DNA of 64,000 nt from Gemmobacter megaterium (GCF_900156815.1 NZ_FTOT01000001.1:62001-126000), one strand, 5' to 3'. Positions 18,671 to 28,329 are shown, counted from the first letter of the stretch. Program-made: numbers and translations. The notes: generated by a model from the sequence alone, not told the origin.

Positions 18671-20181
18671 GCGCGCACCCGGTCGAAAATGCCTTGCGGG
18701 CGAGGCGCGCCCATCCGGTCTGCACCGACCGCGAAGTTCAGGGCCGCAAGATCCCCCCGCTTCAGATCGGCCAGCGCCTCCGCTGCATCGAGAAACCGCT
18801 GCTGTTCGGCGGTTGCAACGATGCCATCCGAGAGGGTGAGGAATTTGCGGATGTAGTTTTCGCGCGTGAAGGGGCGGGCACCATCGGGATGTGCATCGGC
18901 CAGCGCGAGGCTGTCCTCGATCACCCGGCCATCTTTCAGCGTGACCACCACCCGGCCGCCGAACGCCTTTTCCCTGGGGTCGCGGGCGTGGTAGCGGCGC
19001 GTCCAGTCCTGGTCCTCGACCGTGCTGATCTTGTGCCACAGCGCCACGGTCTCGGGGCGCCCGGCGCGCTCGGGGGCGTAGCTGCGTTCGTGATGCCAGC
19101 CGCCGTCCTCCAATGCGACCGCGAAGATATACATGATCGAATGGTCCAGCGTTTCGCGGCTGGCCTTGGGGTCCATCTTTTGCGGGTCGTTGGCGCCGGT
19201 GCCGATCACGTAATGGGTGTGGTGACTTGTGTGGATCTCGATGCGGTCGATCCGGGACAGATCCCCGATGTGCGGCCCCATCCGGCGGGCAAGGTCGATC
19301 AGCGCCTGACTTTGGTATTCTGCCGAATGCTCCTTGGTATAGGTGTCAAGGATTGCGCGCTTGGCCTCGCCCTTGCCGGGCAGCGGCACCTGATAGCGGG
19401 CGTTCGGACCGGACAGCAGATAGGCGACAAAGCCGTCCTCGCCCTCCCATGCCGGGGAAGGTGCGCCTTCGCCGCGCATTGCGCGGTCCACCGCCTCGAT
19501 GGCCATCTTGCCGGCAAAGGCCGGGGCAAACGCCTTCCACGACGAAATCTCGCCCTTGCGGCTCTGGCGGGTGGTGGTGGTGACATGCAGCGCCTGTTGC
19601 ACGGCCTGATAGATCACGTCGGTGGGCAAACCCAGAAGCGTGCCGATCCCTGCGGCGGCCGACGGGCCAAGGTGGGCGATATGGTCGATCTTGTGTTCGT
19701 GCAGGCAGATGCCGCGCACCAGGTTGACCTGGATTTCATAGCCGGTTGCCAGACCCCGGATCAGATCTGCCCCCGATGCGCCCGTATGCTGCGCCACGGC
19801 AAGGACAGGCGGAATATTGTCGCCGGGATGCGAATAGTCGGCAGCGAGGAACGTGTCGTGAAAGTCAAGCTCGCGCACCGCAGTGCCGTTGGCCCAGGCC
19901 GCCCATTCCGGCGAAACGCGATCATTGGCAAGGCCGAACACCGTGGCGCCGGGCGTCATCGGGTGGCACAGCGCCTGTGCCCTGGCCGACGCCACGGGAC
20001 GCCGCGCAACCGAGGCGGCGGCGACGGCGGCATTGTCGATGATCCGGTTGATGATCATCGCCGTCACCTCCGGCAGAACCGCCACCGGATCGGCGGCGAC
20101 TTCGGCGATTTTCCATGCAAGCTGGTCCTCGCGCGGCAGATGTTCGGCGGATTTGTAGGTCCGCACGTCATGCGTGATCAT
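18667..20181 (-). CDS. prpD: 2-Methylcitrate dehydratase (MmgE/PrpD family)
   Basis: Dehydrates 2-methylcitrate to 2-methyl-cis-aconitate. The 504-residue length and the run of motifs ([56 protein letters not shown]) match PrpD proper. The MITHDV start lies inside the end of the upstream hotdog gene, a 15-base overlap. It is the second gene of the hotdog-prpD-prpC-prpB unit. Confidence 0.93.
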   Translation of the reverse strand: MITHDVRTYKSAEHLPREDQLAWKIAEVAADPVAVLPEVTAMIINRIIDNAAVAAASVARRPVASARAQALCHPMTPGATVFGLANDRVSPEWAAWANGTAVRELDFHDTFLAADYSHPGDNIPPVLAVAQHTGASGADLIRGLATGYEIQVNLVRGICLHEHKIDHIAHLGPSAAAGIGTLLGLPTDVIYQAVQQALHVTTTTRQSRKGEISSWKAFAPAFAGKMAIEAVDRAMRGEGAPSPAWEGEDGFVAYLLSGPNARYQVPLPGKGEAKRAILDTYTKEHSAEYQSQALIDLARRMGPHIGDLSRIDRIEIHTSHHTHYVIGTGANDPQKMDPKASRETLDHSIMYIFAVALEDGGWHHERSYAPERAGRPETVALWHKISTVEDQDWTRRYHARDPREKAFGGRVVVTLKDGRVIEDSLALADAHPDGARPFTRENYIRKFLTLSDGIVATAEQQRFLDAAEALADLKRGDLAALNFAVGADRMGAPRPQGIFDRVRA

Positions 20182-20575
20182 CGGATGTCCCTTCGTCTCG
20201 TGTCTGTTGTGCAATGGCCTGCGGTCGCCCTGCGGCATCGACGGAGACCATTTCGAACCGTCCCGACAGGGCGGTCCGTGCGGGGGCGCCGCCGGTCGTC
20301 TGCGCCATCGCCTCGACCTGAACCGTCATGGAACTGCGCCCGGTGCGGGTGACGCGGGCGACAAGTTCCATCGTTTCGCCCAGCCGGACCGGCGAGGCGA
20401 AATCGACCCGTTCGGACCGCGCCATCACCACAGAGGTGCCGGCATGGCGGCTGGCCGCAACGAAAGCGGCCTTGGCCATCAGGGCCAGGGCATGGCCGCC
20501 GAACAGCGTGCCATAGTGGTTGGTCTGATCGGGAAAGATCATCTCGATCATCCGGGTTGCGCAGTTGGCTGACAT
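20168..20575 (-). CDS. Acyl-CoA thioesterase-like hotdog protein, catalytic Asp replaced
   Basis: A 135-residue single hotdog domain of the acyl-CoA hydrolase (YciA/BFIT) family. The N-terminal substrate loop [15 protein letters not shown] (about residues 19-33) is intact. In this family the following residue is normally the catalytic aspartate (MD), but here the codon is GCC and the sequence is MAKAAF. The DNA at 20473-20480 confirms alanine. The protein may be a poor enzyme, use another residue, or bind acyl-CoA without hydrolysis. It is the first gene of the prp unit and overlaps prpD, so it probably acts on propionyl-CoA metabolism or its control. Confidence 0.82.
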   Translation of the reverse strand: MSANCATRMIEMIFPDQTNHYGTLFGGHALALMAKAAFVAASRHAGTSVVMARSERVDFASPVRLGETMELVARVTRTGRSSMTVQVEAMAQTTGGAPARTALSGRFEMVSVDAAGRPQAIAQQTRDEGTSDDHA

Positions 20576-20652
20576 GGCAAGTGCCTTTGCAGGATTGGCA
20601 CCTTGATCTTTTCACAACGCAGGAATGAATATAAACTACTGAAAATGAATGA

Positions 20653-20692
20653 AATTGCGAACGGTATCGCTGCGAATTGCGAAGGTTGCAAA
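20653..20692. promoter_or_regulatory. Probable ScfR/PrpR operator cluster
   Basis: AATTGCGAA occurs twice exactly (20653-20661 and 20675-20683), 22 bases or about two helical turns apart. TTGCAAA (20686-20692) follows just before the regulator start codon. A further TTTGCA lies at 20586-20591 near the divergent hotdog gene. RamB/ScfR-type regulators are known to bind TTTGCAAA-like sequences, so autoregulation and control of the prp operon are inferred. Confidence 0.6.
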
Positions 20693-20693
20693 G

Positions 20694-22073
20694 ATGAGCA
20701 AGACCTATATGGGCGTCCGCCTGCGCCGCTTGCGCGAGGATCGCGGCATGACACAGGCGGCGCTGGCCCGCGCGCTGGAGATCAGCCCGAGCTATCTGAA
20801 CCAGATTGAACAGAATGCCCGGCCGCTGACCGTGCCGGTCCTGCTGAAACTGAACGCTGCCTTCGGACTGGATGTGCAGATGTTTTCCGATGCCGACGAG
20901 GCGCGGCTGATCATCGACCTTCGGGCGGCGCTGGCCGATCAAGGGGCGGGGATCTCTGTGGCCGAGGTGCGCGAACTGGCGACCAACATGCCCGAGGTGG
21001 CGCGCAGCATCATTGCCATGCAGCGCCGGCTGCGGGAAACGGCAGAGCGGGCCGATCAGCTTGCAGGGCATATCACGGCGCCCCCCGGCCATTCCCCCGC
21101 CGCGTTCGAGGCGGTGCGCGACTGGTTCTACGAGCGCCGCAACCATGTGGCCGAACTTGACCTTGCGGCCGAGGCGATCGGCGACGCCTTGCCGCCGGGG
21201 CGCATGACTGCGGGACTTACCGACCGGCTGGCGGGGCGGCATGGCATCCGCATCGCGCAGGGCGGGGCCGCGCTGCGCCGCTACGACCCGGCCGAGCGTA
21301 TCCTGCATCTGGCCGCGCATCTGTCGCCGGGGCAGATGGCGTTTCAGATCGCCACGCAACTGGCGTTTCTGGAACAGGGCGAGACCATCGCCCGGTTGTC
21401 ACAGGATCCGACGTTGTCGGTTGATGCCTGCACGCTTTTGCGGATCGGATTGGCGAATTACTTCGCCGGCGCGCTGATCCTGCCGTATCGCGCCTTTCTG
21501 GCCGCCGCTGAAGCCACGCACTATGACATCGACCTGCTGGCCCGGCGGTTCGGGGTGGGATTCGAGACGACCTGCCACCGGCTGTCCACCCTGCAACGGC
21601 CCGAGGCGCGCGGCGTGCCGTTCTTTTTCATCCGGGTGGACCGGGCGGGCAATATCTCGAAACGCCAGTCGGCGACGGACTTTCACTTCAGCCGGATCGG
21701 CGGCTCTTGCCCGTTGTGGAACATCTACGAGGCATTCGCCCGCCCCGGCGAGGTGCTGCGACAGGTGGCGCAGATGCCCGATGGCCGCAGCTATCTTTGG
21801 ATCGCGCGGCAGGTGCAGACCGGGCAGGGCGGCTTTGGTGCGCCGGTCAAGACCTTTGCCGTGGCGCTGGGCTGTGATCTGACCCATGCCGAACGGCTGG
21901 TCTATGCGCGGGGGCTGGAGCTGAGAAACCCCGAGACGGCAACCCGCATCGGCCCCGGCTGCAAGGTTTGCGAACGCCCGGCCTGTCCGCAACGTGCCTT
22001 TCCGATGGTGGGCCGCCCGCTGGCCGCCCATCCCGGCGAAGCGCAGTTCGCGCCCTATTCCGGGGCAGGCTGA
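20694..22073 (+). CDS. Short-chain fatty acyl-CoA regulator (ScfR/PccR/PrpR-like)
   Basis: A 459-residue transcription factor. Residues about 8-62 form an XRE helix-turn-helix (RLRRLREDRGMTQAALARAL, then SPSYLNQIEQNARP), the middle holds an IrrE/ImmA-like region, and the C-terminal part carries the cysteine-containing short-chain acyl-CoA regulator domain, with CxxC-type cysteines in CKVCERPACPQR near the end. This architecture belongs to the PccR/MccR/RamB/PrpR group that senses acyl-CoA. It diverges from the hotdog-prpDCB operon with repeats in between, so it very likely controls it. A start 15 codons upstream is open but would cover the operator repeats. Confidence 0.9.
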   Translation: MSKTYMGVRLRRLREDRGMTQAALARALEISPSYLNQIEQNARPLTVPVLLKLNAAFGLDVQMFSDADEARLIIDLRAALADQGAGISVAEVRELATNMPEVARSIIAMQRRLRETAERADQLAGHITAPPGHSPAAFEAVRDWFYERRNHVAELDLAAEAIGDALPPGRMTAGLTDRLAGRHGIRIAQGGAALRRYDPAERILHLAAHLSPGQMAFQIATQLAFLEQGETIARLSQDPTLSVDACTLLRIGLANYFAGALILPYRAFLAAAEATHYDIDLLARRFGVGFETTCHRLSTLQRPEARGVPFFFIRVDRAGNISKRQSATDFHFSRIGGSCPLWNIYEAFARPGEVLRQVAQMPDGRSYLWIARQVQTGQGGFGAPVKTFAVALGCDLTHAERLVYARGLELRNPETATRIGPGCKVCERPACPQRAFPMVGRPLAAHPGEAQFAPYSGAG

Positions 22074-22110
22074 TCCGCGGGCCGCTTGGGCGCGCGCAGG
22101 GTGTCTGGCG

Positions 22111-23421
22111 CTATTGCGCGCGGGGCATTTGCCGTCCGGCGACATAGGTGGCGGCAATCGCCCGGTCATCGCCCAGCATGATCGTGGGGAACAGCGCCTG
22201 CCACAGATCCTCGGCCCGGCGGGTCGCCTGTTCGATGGCCGGGGTCGAGGCCAGGTCGATCACCACCAGATCGGCCTCCATTCCGGGGGCGATATTGCCG
22301 ATGCGGTCGTCCATCCGCAGCGATTGTGCCGACCCTTGGGTCGCCAGCCACCACAATTCGGCCGGATGCAGGGCACGGCCTTTCAACTGGCCCACCTCAT
22401 AGGCGGCGGCCATCGTGCGCAGCATGGAGAACGACGAGCCGCCCCCCGTATCGGTCGCAAGACCGATGCGGTGCCCCGCCGCCTTCAGCCCGCCCATGTC
22501 GAACAGCCCCGAGCCGATGAAGGTGTTCGAGGTGGGGCAGTGGATCAGGCTGCAATCCATATCCAGCAGCTTGGCGCGTTCGCGGTCTTCCAGCCAGATC
22601 GCGTGCCCGAACACGGCGCCGGGGCCGACAAGGCCAAAGCGTTCATATGTGTCCAGATAATCCCGTGCCGTCGGATACAGGCTGCGGACCCAGGCAATCT
22701 CGTCCGTCTGTTCCGACAGATGCGTCTGCATCAGGCACGACGGGTTGGCGGCCCACAGCGCCCCCAGCGCCTCTAGCTGCTCTGGCGTCGATGTAGGGGA
22801 AAAGCGCGGCGTGATCACATAGGACAGGCGGTCCAGTTCATGCCACTTTGCGATCAGGCGGGCCGAGTCGTCATGCGCCGACCGGGCCGTATCGCGCAGC
22901 GCTTCGGGGGCGGTGTCGCGGTCCATGCAGGTCTTGCCGGCCAGGGCGCGCAGCCCGCGCGCCTGCGCCTGGTCAAAGAACGCATCCACGCTGGCCGGGT
23001 GGATGGTGCAATAGCTGCATACGGTCGTGGTGCCGTTGGCCAGCGTCAGATCGAAATAGCGGCTGGCAATCTCTGTGGCATAGGCGGGATCGGCAAAGCG
23101 CATTTCCTCGGGGAAGGTGTACAGGTTCAGCCAGTCGATCAGCCGCTTGCCCCAACTGGCGATGATGGCGGTCTGCGGATAATGCACATGCGCGTCGATG
23201 AACCCCGCCGAAATCAGGTTGCGCCCGTGGCTGGTGACGGGCACCTGCGGATGGTCGGCGCGCAACCGCGCCGCAGGGCCGATGGCGCGGATCACCCCGC
23301 CCTCGATCAGCACGGCGCCCTCGGGCTCGATCCGCGCGGCGCCGATCCCGTCTGCAAAGGGATCGCCGGCAAAGCTCAGTACCTGTCCGGTCAGAAGTTC
23401 GGCCACGGGATCACGCTCCAT
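22111..23421 (-). CDS. guaD: Guanine deaminase
   Basis: Hydrolyses guanine to xanthine and ammonia in purine catabolism. The 436-residue amidohydrolase has the metal motif DAHVHYPQ near residue 72, HLSEQTDE near residue 235, and the C-terminal TDTGGGSS with the metal aspartate. The start MERDPVAE is chosen because the longer frame runs antisense to mgtE. It is divergent from mgtE and apart from other purine genes, although a nucleoside ABC importer lies 4 kb away. Confidence 0.92.
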   Translation of the reverse strand: MERDPVAELLTGQVLSFAGDPFADGIGAARIEPEGAVLIEGGVIRAIGPAARLRADHPQVPVTSHGRNLISAGFIDAHVHYPQTAIIASWGKRLIDWLNLYTFPEEMRFADPAYATEIASRYFDLTLANGTTTVCSYCTIHPASVDAFFDQAQARGLRALAGKTCMDRDTAPEALRDTARSAHDDSARLIAKWHELDRLSYVITPRFSPTSTPEQLEALGALWAANPSCLMQTHLSEQTDEIAWVRSLYPTARDYLDTYERFGLVGPGAVFGHAIWLEDRERAKLLDMDCSLIHCPTSNTFIGSGLFDMGGLKAAGHRIGLATDTGGGSSFSMLRTMAAAYEVGQLKGRALHPAELWWLATQGSAQSLRMDDRIGNIAPGMEADLVVIDLASTPAIEQATRRAEDLWQALFPTIMLGDDRAIAATYVAGRQMPRAQ

Positions 23422-23539
23422 GTTTGCGACACAAGAGCGTAACCCTATTTTGCGCGTGGGTAAATTTCCCCATTGCCTCTGTTTTCCCGAAACTGCTTCG
23501 GCTAAGGTCTTCGCAATTCCGGCCACAAGGAGGCGCGAC

Positions 23540-24910
23540 ATGACGGATGATCCCGAAAGCCCGCGCCCCGCCCCCCCGCAAGAAGTGGTCGATGCCGTCC
23601 GCGAGGCGGTCGAGGCGGGGGATTCCGCCCGTCTGGTGGATTTGCTGGAACCACTGCACGCCGCCGATGTGGCCGATATCCTGGAACAGATCCGCGCAGG
23701 CGAACGCGCCGCGCTGCTGCGCCTGTGGGGCCGCGAGATCGACGGCGACATCCTGTCGGAAATCGACGAATCGATCCGCGAGGAGGTGATCGAAAGCCTA
23801 GCGCCCGATGTGCTGGCCGATGCGGTGCGCGAACTCGATTCCGACGACGTGGTCGATATTCTCGAAGATCTGGAAGAACCGGCCCAGGCCCGCATTCTGG
23901 GCGCGCTGGACCGCGAGGATCGCGCGGCGGTCGAACAATCGCTGTCCTACCCGGAATATTCCGCCGGGCGCCTGATGCAGCGCGAGGTGGTGTCCGCCCC
24001 GCTGCACTGGACCGTGGGCGAGACAATCGACTTCCTGCGTTCCGAAGAATGGCTGCCGGATCAGTTCTACCATGTGATCCTGGTCGATCCGCGCATGAAG
24101 CCCATTGGCTATGTCACGCTAGGCCGCATCCTTTCGGCCCGGCGCGACGTGCGGCTGTCAGACCTGGCCGAGGAGAGTTTCCGCGTCATTGCCGCGACCG
24201 AGGCAGAGGCCGATGTGGCCTATATCTTTACGCAGTATCACCTGATCTCGTTGCCGGTGACGGATCAGGCGGGGCGGCTGGTCGGTGTGATCACGATTGA
24301 CGATGCCATGTCGGTGCTGGACGAGGAGCACGAGGAAGACATGCTGCGCATGGCCGGTGTCGGCGAGGAAAGTTCGCTGTCCGATGGCGTCTGGGATACG
24401 GTGCGGCAGCGGTTTCCCTGGCTTGCGGTCAACCTGGTGACGGCGAATATCTCTGCGCTCGTGATCGGGATGTTCGAGAATACCATTGCCGTGATCGTCG
24501 CCCTGGCGGCCCTGATGCCGATTGTCGCCTCGATGGGCGGTAACGCGGGAACCCAATCCCTGACGGTGGCGGTGCGGGCGCTTGCGACGCGGGATCTGAC
24601 CGCATCGAATGCCAAGCGTGTGGTGTGGCGTGAACTGGTGGTGGGCCTGTTGAACGGTGTCGGCTTTGCCGTGGTCATGGGTCTGGTCGCCTGGGCGTTC
24701 TATGGCCGTGACGTCTGGCTGGGGGCCGTCATTGGGGCCGCAATCGTCGTCAACCTTGTGGTGGCGGCGTTGTCGGGCGTGCTGATCCCGCTGGTTCTGC
24801 ATCGGCTCAAGCTTGACCCGGCCCTTGCCTCGGGCACGTTCGTGATGACGCTGACCGATGTGGTGGGCTTTTTTGCCTTCCTCGGACTGGCGACGATGGT
24901 GCTGTTGTGA
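23540..24910 (+). CDS. mgtE: Magnesium transporter MgtE
   Basis: A 456-residue Mg2+ channel. The order is a cytoplasmic N domain (about residues 1-130, with LLEPLHAADVADILEQ), two CBS domains (about 130-260, gating by Mg2+ in known structures) and a C-terminal pore of five helices. The pore includes MGGNAGTQSLTVAVRA near residue 332, the conserved selectivity region. An AAGGAGG site lies 7 bases before the ATG. The stop overlaps the GTG start of the next gene. Confidence 0.95.
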   Translation: MTDDPESPRPAPPQEVVDAVREAVEAGDSARLVDLLEPLHAADVADILEQIRAGERAALLRLWGREIDGDILSEIDESIREEVIESLAPDVLADAVRELDSDDVVDILEDLEEPAQARILGALDREDRAAVEQSLSYPEYSAGRLMQREVVSAPLHWTVGETIDFLRSEEWLPDQFYHVILVDPRMKPIGYVTLGRILSARRDVRLSDLAEESFRVIAATEAEADVAYIFTQYHLISLPVTDQAGRLVGVITIDDAMSVLDEEHEEDMLRMAGVGEESSLSDGVWDTVRQRFPWLAVNLVTANISALVIGMFENTIAVIVALAALMPIVASMGGNAGTQSLTVAVRALATRDLTASNAKRVVWRELVVGLLNGVGFAVVMGLVAWAFYGRDVWLGAVIGAAIVVNLVVAALSGVLIPLVLHRLKLDPALASGTFVMTLTDVVGFFAFLGLATMVLL

Positions 24911-25461
24911 ACGCTGGGGCCGCTGCCAAGGCTGTGGTGCGCGATGTCGCACTGGCGGCGCGTGCGGTCGCCCATGCCGCAGGGCAGGGCGCTGCGTCCG
25001 ATCATCTGCGCGCCGCGCTGGCGCCCTGGCATGGCAAGGTGCTGGCGGGCTACATGCCCATGCGGTCGGAAATCGACCCGCTGCCCGCGATGGCGGACTG
25101 GGCCGGGCCGGTCTGCGTGCCGGTTGTGGTGGAACGCGCGGCGCCGCTGCGCTTTCGCCGCTGGACACCCGAGGCGCGCATGGTGCCCGGCAATTTTGGC
25201 GCGCTGATCCCCGAGTCCGGGGACTGGCTGGTCCCCGAGGTGCTGATCGTGCCGCTGGTCGCCTTTGACCGGCGCGGCGGGCGTCTGGGATATGGCGGCG
25301 GGTTCTATGACCGGACGTTGCAGGCGTTGCGGGCTCATGGGCCGGTGGCGGCCATCGGCTTTGCCTTCGCGGCGCAGGAAGTGCCCGATGTCCCGACCGA
25401 GCCGACGGACCAGCCGCTGGACCTGATCGTGACAGAGGCGGGGCGGATTGCGTTCCCGTGA
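24907..25461 (+). CDS. 5-Formyltetrahydrofolate cyclo-ligase
   Basis: Converts 5-formyl-THF to 5,10-methenyl-THF with ATP. The 184-residue protein has YMPMRSEIDPLP near residue 50 and the diagnostic GGRLGYGGGFYDRTL near residues 120-134. It starts with GTG inside the mgtE stop (GTGA), so the two are translationally coupled. The pairing with mgtE looks positional and not functional. Often named ygfA or fau in other genomes. Confidence 0.92.
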   Translation: MNAGAAAKAVVRDVALAARAVAHAAGQGAASDHLRAALAPWHGKVLAGYMPMRSEIDPLPAMADWAGPVCVPVVVERAAPLRFRRWTPEARMVPGNFGALIPESGDWLVPEVLIVPLVAFDRRGGRLGYGGGFYDRTLQALRAHGPVAAIGFAFAAQEVPDVPTEPTDQPLDLIVTEAGRIAFP

Positions 25462-25474
25462 TCCCCTGCCGTTC

Positions 25475-25503
25475 TTGACAGACGGGGGGGCGGGGCGCAT
25501 ATC
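25475..25503 (+). promoter_or_regulatory. Candidate sigma70 promoter for nfuA-tsaB-rimI
   Basis: TTGACA (25475-25480) is followed after 17 G+C-rich bases by CATATC (25498-25503), 25 bases before the nfuA start. The -35 is perfect and the -10 weak. No other promoter-like sequence lies in the 66-base gap. Confidence 0.5.
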
Positions 25504-25527
25504 CGCAGCAACCCCGGAGATTGTGCC

Positions 25528-26085
25528 ATGTTCATCCAGACCGAAACCACACCGAACCCCGCCACGCTGAAATTCCTGCCCGGTCAGGATGTGATGGCGG
25601 TGGGAACTGCGGATTTCCCGTCGGTCGAGACGGCGGAAAAATCACCGCTTGCGCGCCGCATCTTTGCCGTCGGCGGTGTCAGCGGCGTGTTTCTGGGCAA
25701 TGATTTCGTCACCGTGACGAAAGAGGCCGAGACCGCCTGGGACCATGTGAAGCCCGCCATTCTGGGTGCCATCATGGAGCATTTCCAATCCGGCGCCCCC
25801 GCCATCGAGGGCGAGGCAGAGGCGGCCCATGCCACCCATACCGGCGAGGATGGCGAGATTGTGCGCCAGATCAAGGAACTGCTGGACACCCGCGTGCGTC
25901 CGGCCGTGGCACAGGATGGTGGCGATATCACCTTTCACGGCTTTGACCGCGGCGTCGTCTATCTGCACATGAAAGGCGCCTGCGCGGGCTGTCCGTCCTC
26001 GACCCTGACGCTGAAGATGGGAATCGAGAACCTGCTGCGCCATTACATCCCGGAAGTGACCGAGGTCCGCCCGGTCGCTGCCTGA
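25528..26085 (+). CDS. NifU-family Fe-S scaffold/carrier protein (NfuA-like)
   Basis: A 185-residue two-domain protein. An Nfu N-terminal domain (about residues 1-85, with TPNPATLKFLPGQ) is followed by a NifU-like domain (about 110-180) whose GACAGCPSSTLT motif supplies the CxxC that holds a 4Fe-4S cluster. It delivers clusters to target proteins under stress in related species. It heads nfuA-tsaB-rimI with a GGAG site before the ATG. Confidence 0.93.
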   Translation: MFIQTETTPNPATLKFLPGQDVMAVGTADFPSVETAEKSPLARRIFAVGGVSGVFLGNDFVTVTKEAETAWDHVKPAILGAIMEHFQSGAPAIEGEAEAAHATHTGEDGEIVRQIKELLDTRVRPAVAQDGGDITFHGFDRGVVYLHMKGACAGCPSSTLTLKMGIENLLRHYIPEVTEVRPVAA

Positions 26086-26088
26086 TCC

Positions 26089-26763
26089 ATGGCGCAGGGA
26101 CCATACCTGGCCTTTGATACATCGGCCGCGCATTGCGCGGCCGCTTTCGTCGTAGAGGGCCACGTGGCGATTGCCCGGCTGGAGCCGATGCAGCGCGGGC
26201 AGGCCGAACGTCTTGTGCCGCTGCTGCAAGAGGTGCTGGCCGAGGCGGGGGCGGAATGGCGCGATCTGGCTGGGCTTGCGGTCGGGATCGGGCCGGGGAA
26301 TTTCACCGGGGTGCGGATCGCGGTTGCCGCAGCGCGCGGACTGGGGCTGGCGCTGGATGTTCCGGTGATCGGAATTTCGGGGTTCGAACTGCTGCTGGCC
26401 CCCGAGGATCGCGGGCCGATGCTGCTGTCGCTGCCCGCCCCGCGCGATCTGGTCTATGTGCAGGCGTTCCGCGAGGGGCGGCCAGATGCGGCGCCCCGGC
26501 TGATCGACCCTGCCGCCGTGCCGCAGGATCTGGAGGTGCCTGCGGGCCTGACAGTGCGCGGGCATCGCGCGGCAGAGATCGCGGCAGCGGTCCATGCCCG
26601 CGCGCAGGTGGCCGATACGGCCGATGTCGCGCCTTTGCTGGGCAGGCGGGCGGCCTGGCGGTTCGGCCAGCCGCTGGATGGTCTCCGGCCTGCGCCGCTT
26701 TATGTGCGCCCGCCCGATGCCGCGCCGCCATCGGATCCGCCCCCGGTGATCCTCGATGCCTGA
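26089..26763 (+). CDS. tsaB: tRNA t6A modification protein TsaB
   Basis: A 224-residue ASKHA-fold partner of TsaD that forms the complex making threonylcarbamoyladenosine (t6A) on ANN-decoding tRNAs. The N-terminus YLAFDTSAAHCAAAFV and the segment AVGIGPGNFTGVRIAVAAARGL near residues 65-86 are typical. It starts three bases after nfuA and overlaps rimI by 8 bases. The tsaB-rimI pairing is common. Confidence 0.93.
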   Translation: MAQGPYLAFDTSAAHCAAAFVVEGHVAIARLEPMQRGQAERLVPLLQEVLAEAGAEWRDLAGLAVGIGPGNFTGVRIAVAAARGLGLALDVPVIGISGFELLLAPEDRGPMLLSLPAPRDLVYVQAFREGRPDAAPRLIDPAAVPQDLEVPAGLTVRGHRAAEIAAAVHARAQVADTADVAPLLGRRAAWRFGQPLDGLRPAPLYVRPPDAAPPSDPPPVILDA

Positions 26764-27184
26764 TCCGGTGCGCCTGGCGGAGATCCACGCCGCCAGCTTC
26801 ACCAATCCGCGCCCCTGGTCCGCGGCAGAGATCGCGGGCCTGCTGGACATGCCGGGCAGTTTCCTGTGCGAGGCGGACGATGGCTTTGTTCTGGGGCGTG
26901 TCGTGCTGGACGAGGCCGAGTTGCTGACCCTGGCCGTGGCCCCGGACGCCCGCCGGAACGGGGTGGGTGCCGCGCTGCTGGATGCCTTCGAGGCGCGGGT
27001 CAAGGCCAGCGGCGCCACCTGTGCCTTTCTGGAAGTGGCCGCCGACAATGCCGCGGCGATTGCGCTGTACACGCGGGCCGGATGGCGGCCCTGCGGACGG
27101 CGCCGGAACTATTACCGCGACGGGACGCAAGGGCCGGTGGATGCCATGGTGATGGAGCGCACATTCGCGCAACCAATGGCTTAG
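26756..27184 (+). CDS. rimI: Ribosomal-protein-alanine N-acetyltransferase (RimI-like GNAT)
   Basis: A 142-residue GNAT acetyltransferase with the acetyl-CoA loop VAPDARRNGVGAALLDAF (about residues 61-78) and the C-terminal NAAAIALYTRAGW motif. RimI acetylates the N-terminal alanine of ribosomal protein S18. The assignment is supported by overlap with tsaB, a common neighbour. Other small GNAT targets cannot be excluded. Confidence 0.88.
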   Translation: MPDPVRLAEIHAASFTNPRPWSAAEIAGLLDMPGSFLCEADDGFVLGRVVLDEAELLTLAVAPDARRNGVGAALLDAFEARVKASGATCAFLEVAADNAAAIALYTRAGWRPCGRRRNYYRDGTQGPVDAMVMERTFAQPMA

Positions 27185-27332
27185 CCCGGCGCCTTGTTGC
27201 GTCCGGCGCGTCCCGGCCGGGCGAGATTCCTGTTGACCGCCGCCAGCGCCTGCGGCTTGATGAGGGCAGATCCGCAAGAGATCGGACAGCCGACCGGGCC
27301 GCTATGCCCGCGGCATAACCGGGAGACTCCGA

Positions 27333-28322
27333 ATGACCCTGATGAAAAAATTCCTTGGCGCCACCGCCATGCTGGCGCTGTCGGCAGGCGTTGCTGCTGC
27401 TGAACCTGCGCTGATCTTCGATCTTGGCGGCAAATTCGACAAATCCTTCAATGAAGCGGCCTATAACGGCGCTCAGGCCTGGGCCAAGGAAACCGGCGGC
27501 ACCTACAAGGAACTGGAAATGCAATCTGCGGCGCAACGGGTGCAATTCGCCCGTCGCATGGCAGAATCGGGCGCCAATCCGATTGTCGTGATGGGGTTCC
27601 AGAACGAAGAAACGCTCAAGGAAGTTGCGCCCGACTATCCGGATACCTCCTTTGTGCTGATCGACGCGGTGGTCGATCTGCCGAATGTGCGCTCGGTCAT
27701 TTTCGCGGAACATGAGGGCAGCTATCTGGTCGGGATGCTGGGCGCCATGGCGTCGAAAACCGGCACGGTCAGCTTTGTCGGCGGCATGGACATTCCGCTG
27801 ATTTCGGCCTTTGCCTGCGGCTATGCCCAAGGCGCCAAGGCTGTGAACCCCGATATCAAGGTGATCGTCAACTATACCGGCGATACGCCTGCCGCATGGA
27901 ACGATCCGGTCAAGGGCGGCGAAATCGCCAAGGCACAGATGAGCCAGGGCTCGGACGTGATCTTTGCGGCCGCGGGCGGAACCGGGCTGGGCGTGTTGCA
28001 GGCCGCCAGCGATGCCGGCGTGCTGTCGATCGGGGTTGATTCGAACCAGAACCACCTGCATCCGGGCAAAGTGCTGACCTCGATGCTCAAGCTGGTCGAC
28101 AATGCCGTCTATCAGGCGTTCAAGGATGGCCCCGGCCTGGAGGTCGGCGTCGTCAAGATGGACCTGGCCGCCGGGGGCGTCGGCTATGCGCTGGACGAGC
28201 ACAACAAGGATCTGATCACCGAGGAGATGCAGGCCAAGGCCGAAGCGGCCAAGGCCGATATCGTGGCCGGCAAGATCGCGGTGCACGATTATCGCACCGA
28301 CAGCACCTGCCCGGCGTTCTGA
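27333..28322 (+). CDS. BMP-family ABC substrate-binding protein (nucleoside uptake)
   Basis: A 329-residue periplasmic binding protein of the basic membrane protein (BMP) family, whose characterised members bind purine nucleosides or related compounds. A signal peptide (MKKFLGATAMLALSAGVAAA, cleavage near residue 24) without a lipobox cysteine indicates a soluble periplasmic protein. The FDLGGKFDKSFNEAA start is typical. It leads a four-gene importer with one ATPase and two permeases. Confidence 0.92.
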   Translation: MTLMKKFLGATAMLALSAGVAAAEPALIFDLGGKFDKSFNEAAYNGAQAWAKETGGTYKELEMQSAAQRVQFARRMAESGANPIVVMGFQNEETLKEVAPDYPDTSFVLIDAVVDLPNVRSVIFAEHEGSYLVGMLGAMASKTGTVSFVGGMDIPLISAFACGYAQGAKAVNPDIKVIVNYTGDTPAAWNDPVKGGEIAKAQMSQGSDVIFAAAGGTGLGVLQAASDAGVLSIGVDSNQNHLHPGKVLTSMLKLVDNAVYQAFKDGPGLEVGVVKMDLAAGGVGYALDEHNKDLITEEMQAKAEAAKADIVAGKIAVHDYRTDSTCPAF

Positions 28323-28329
28323 TCCGGCG

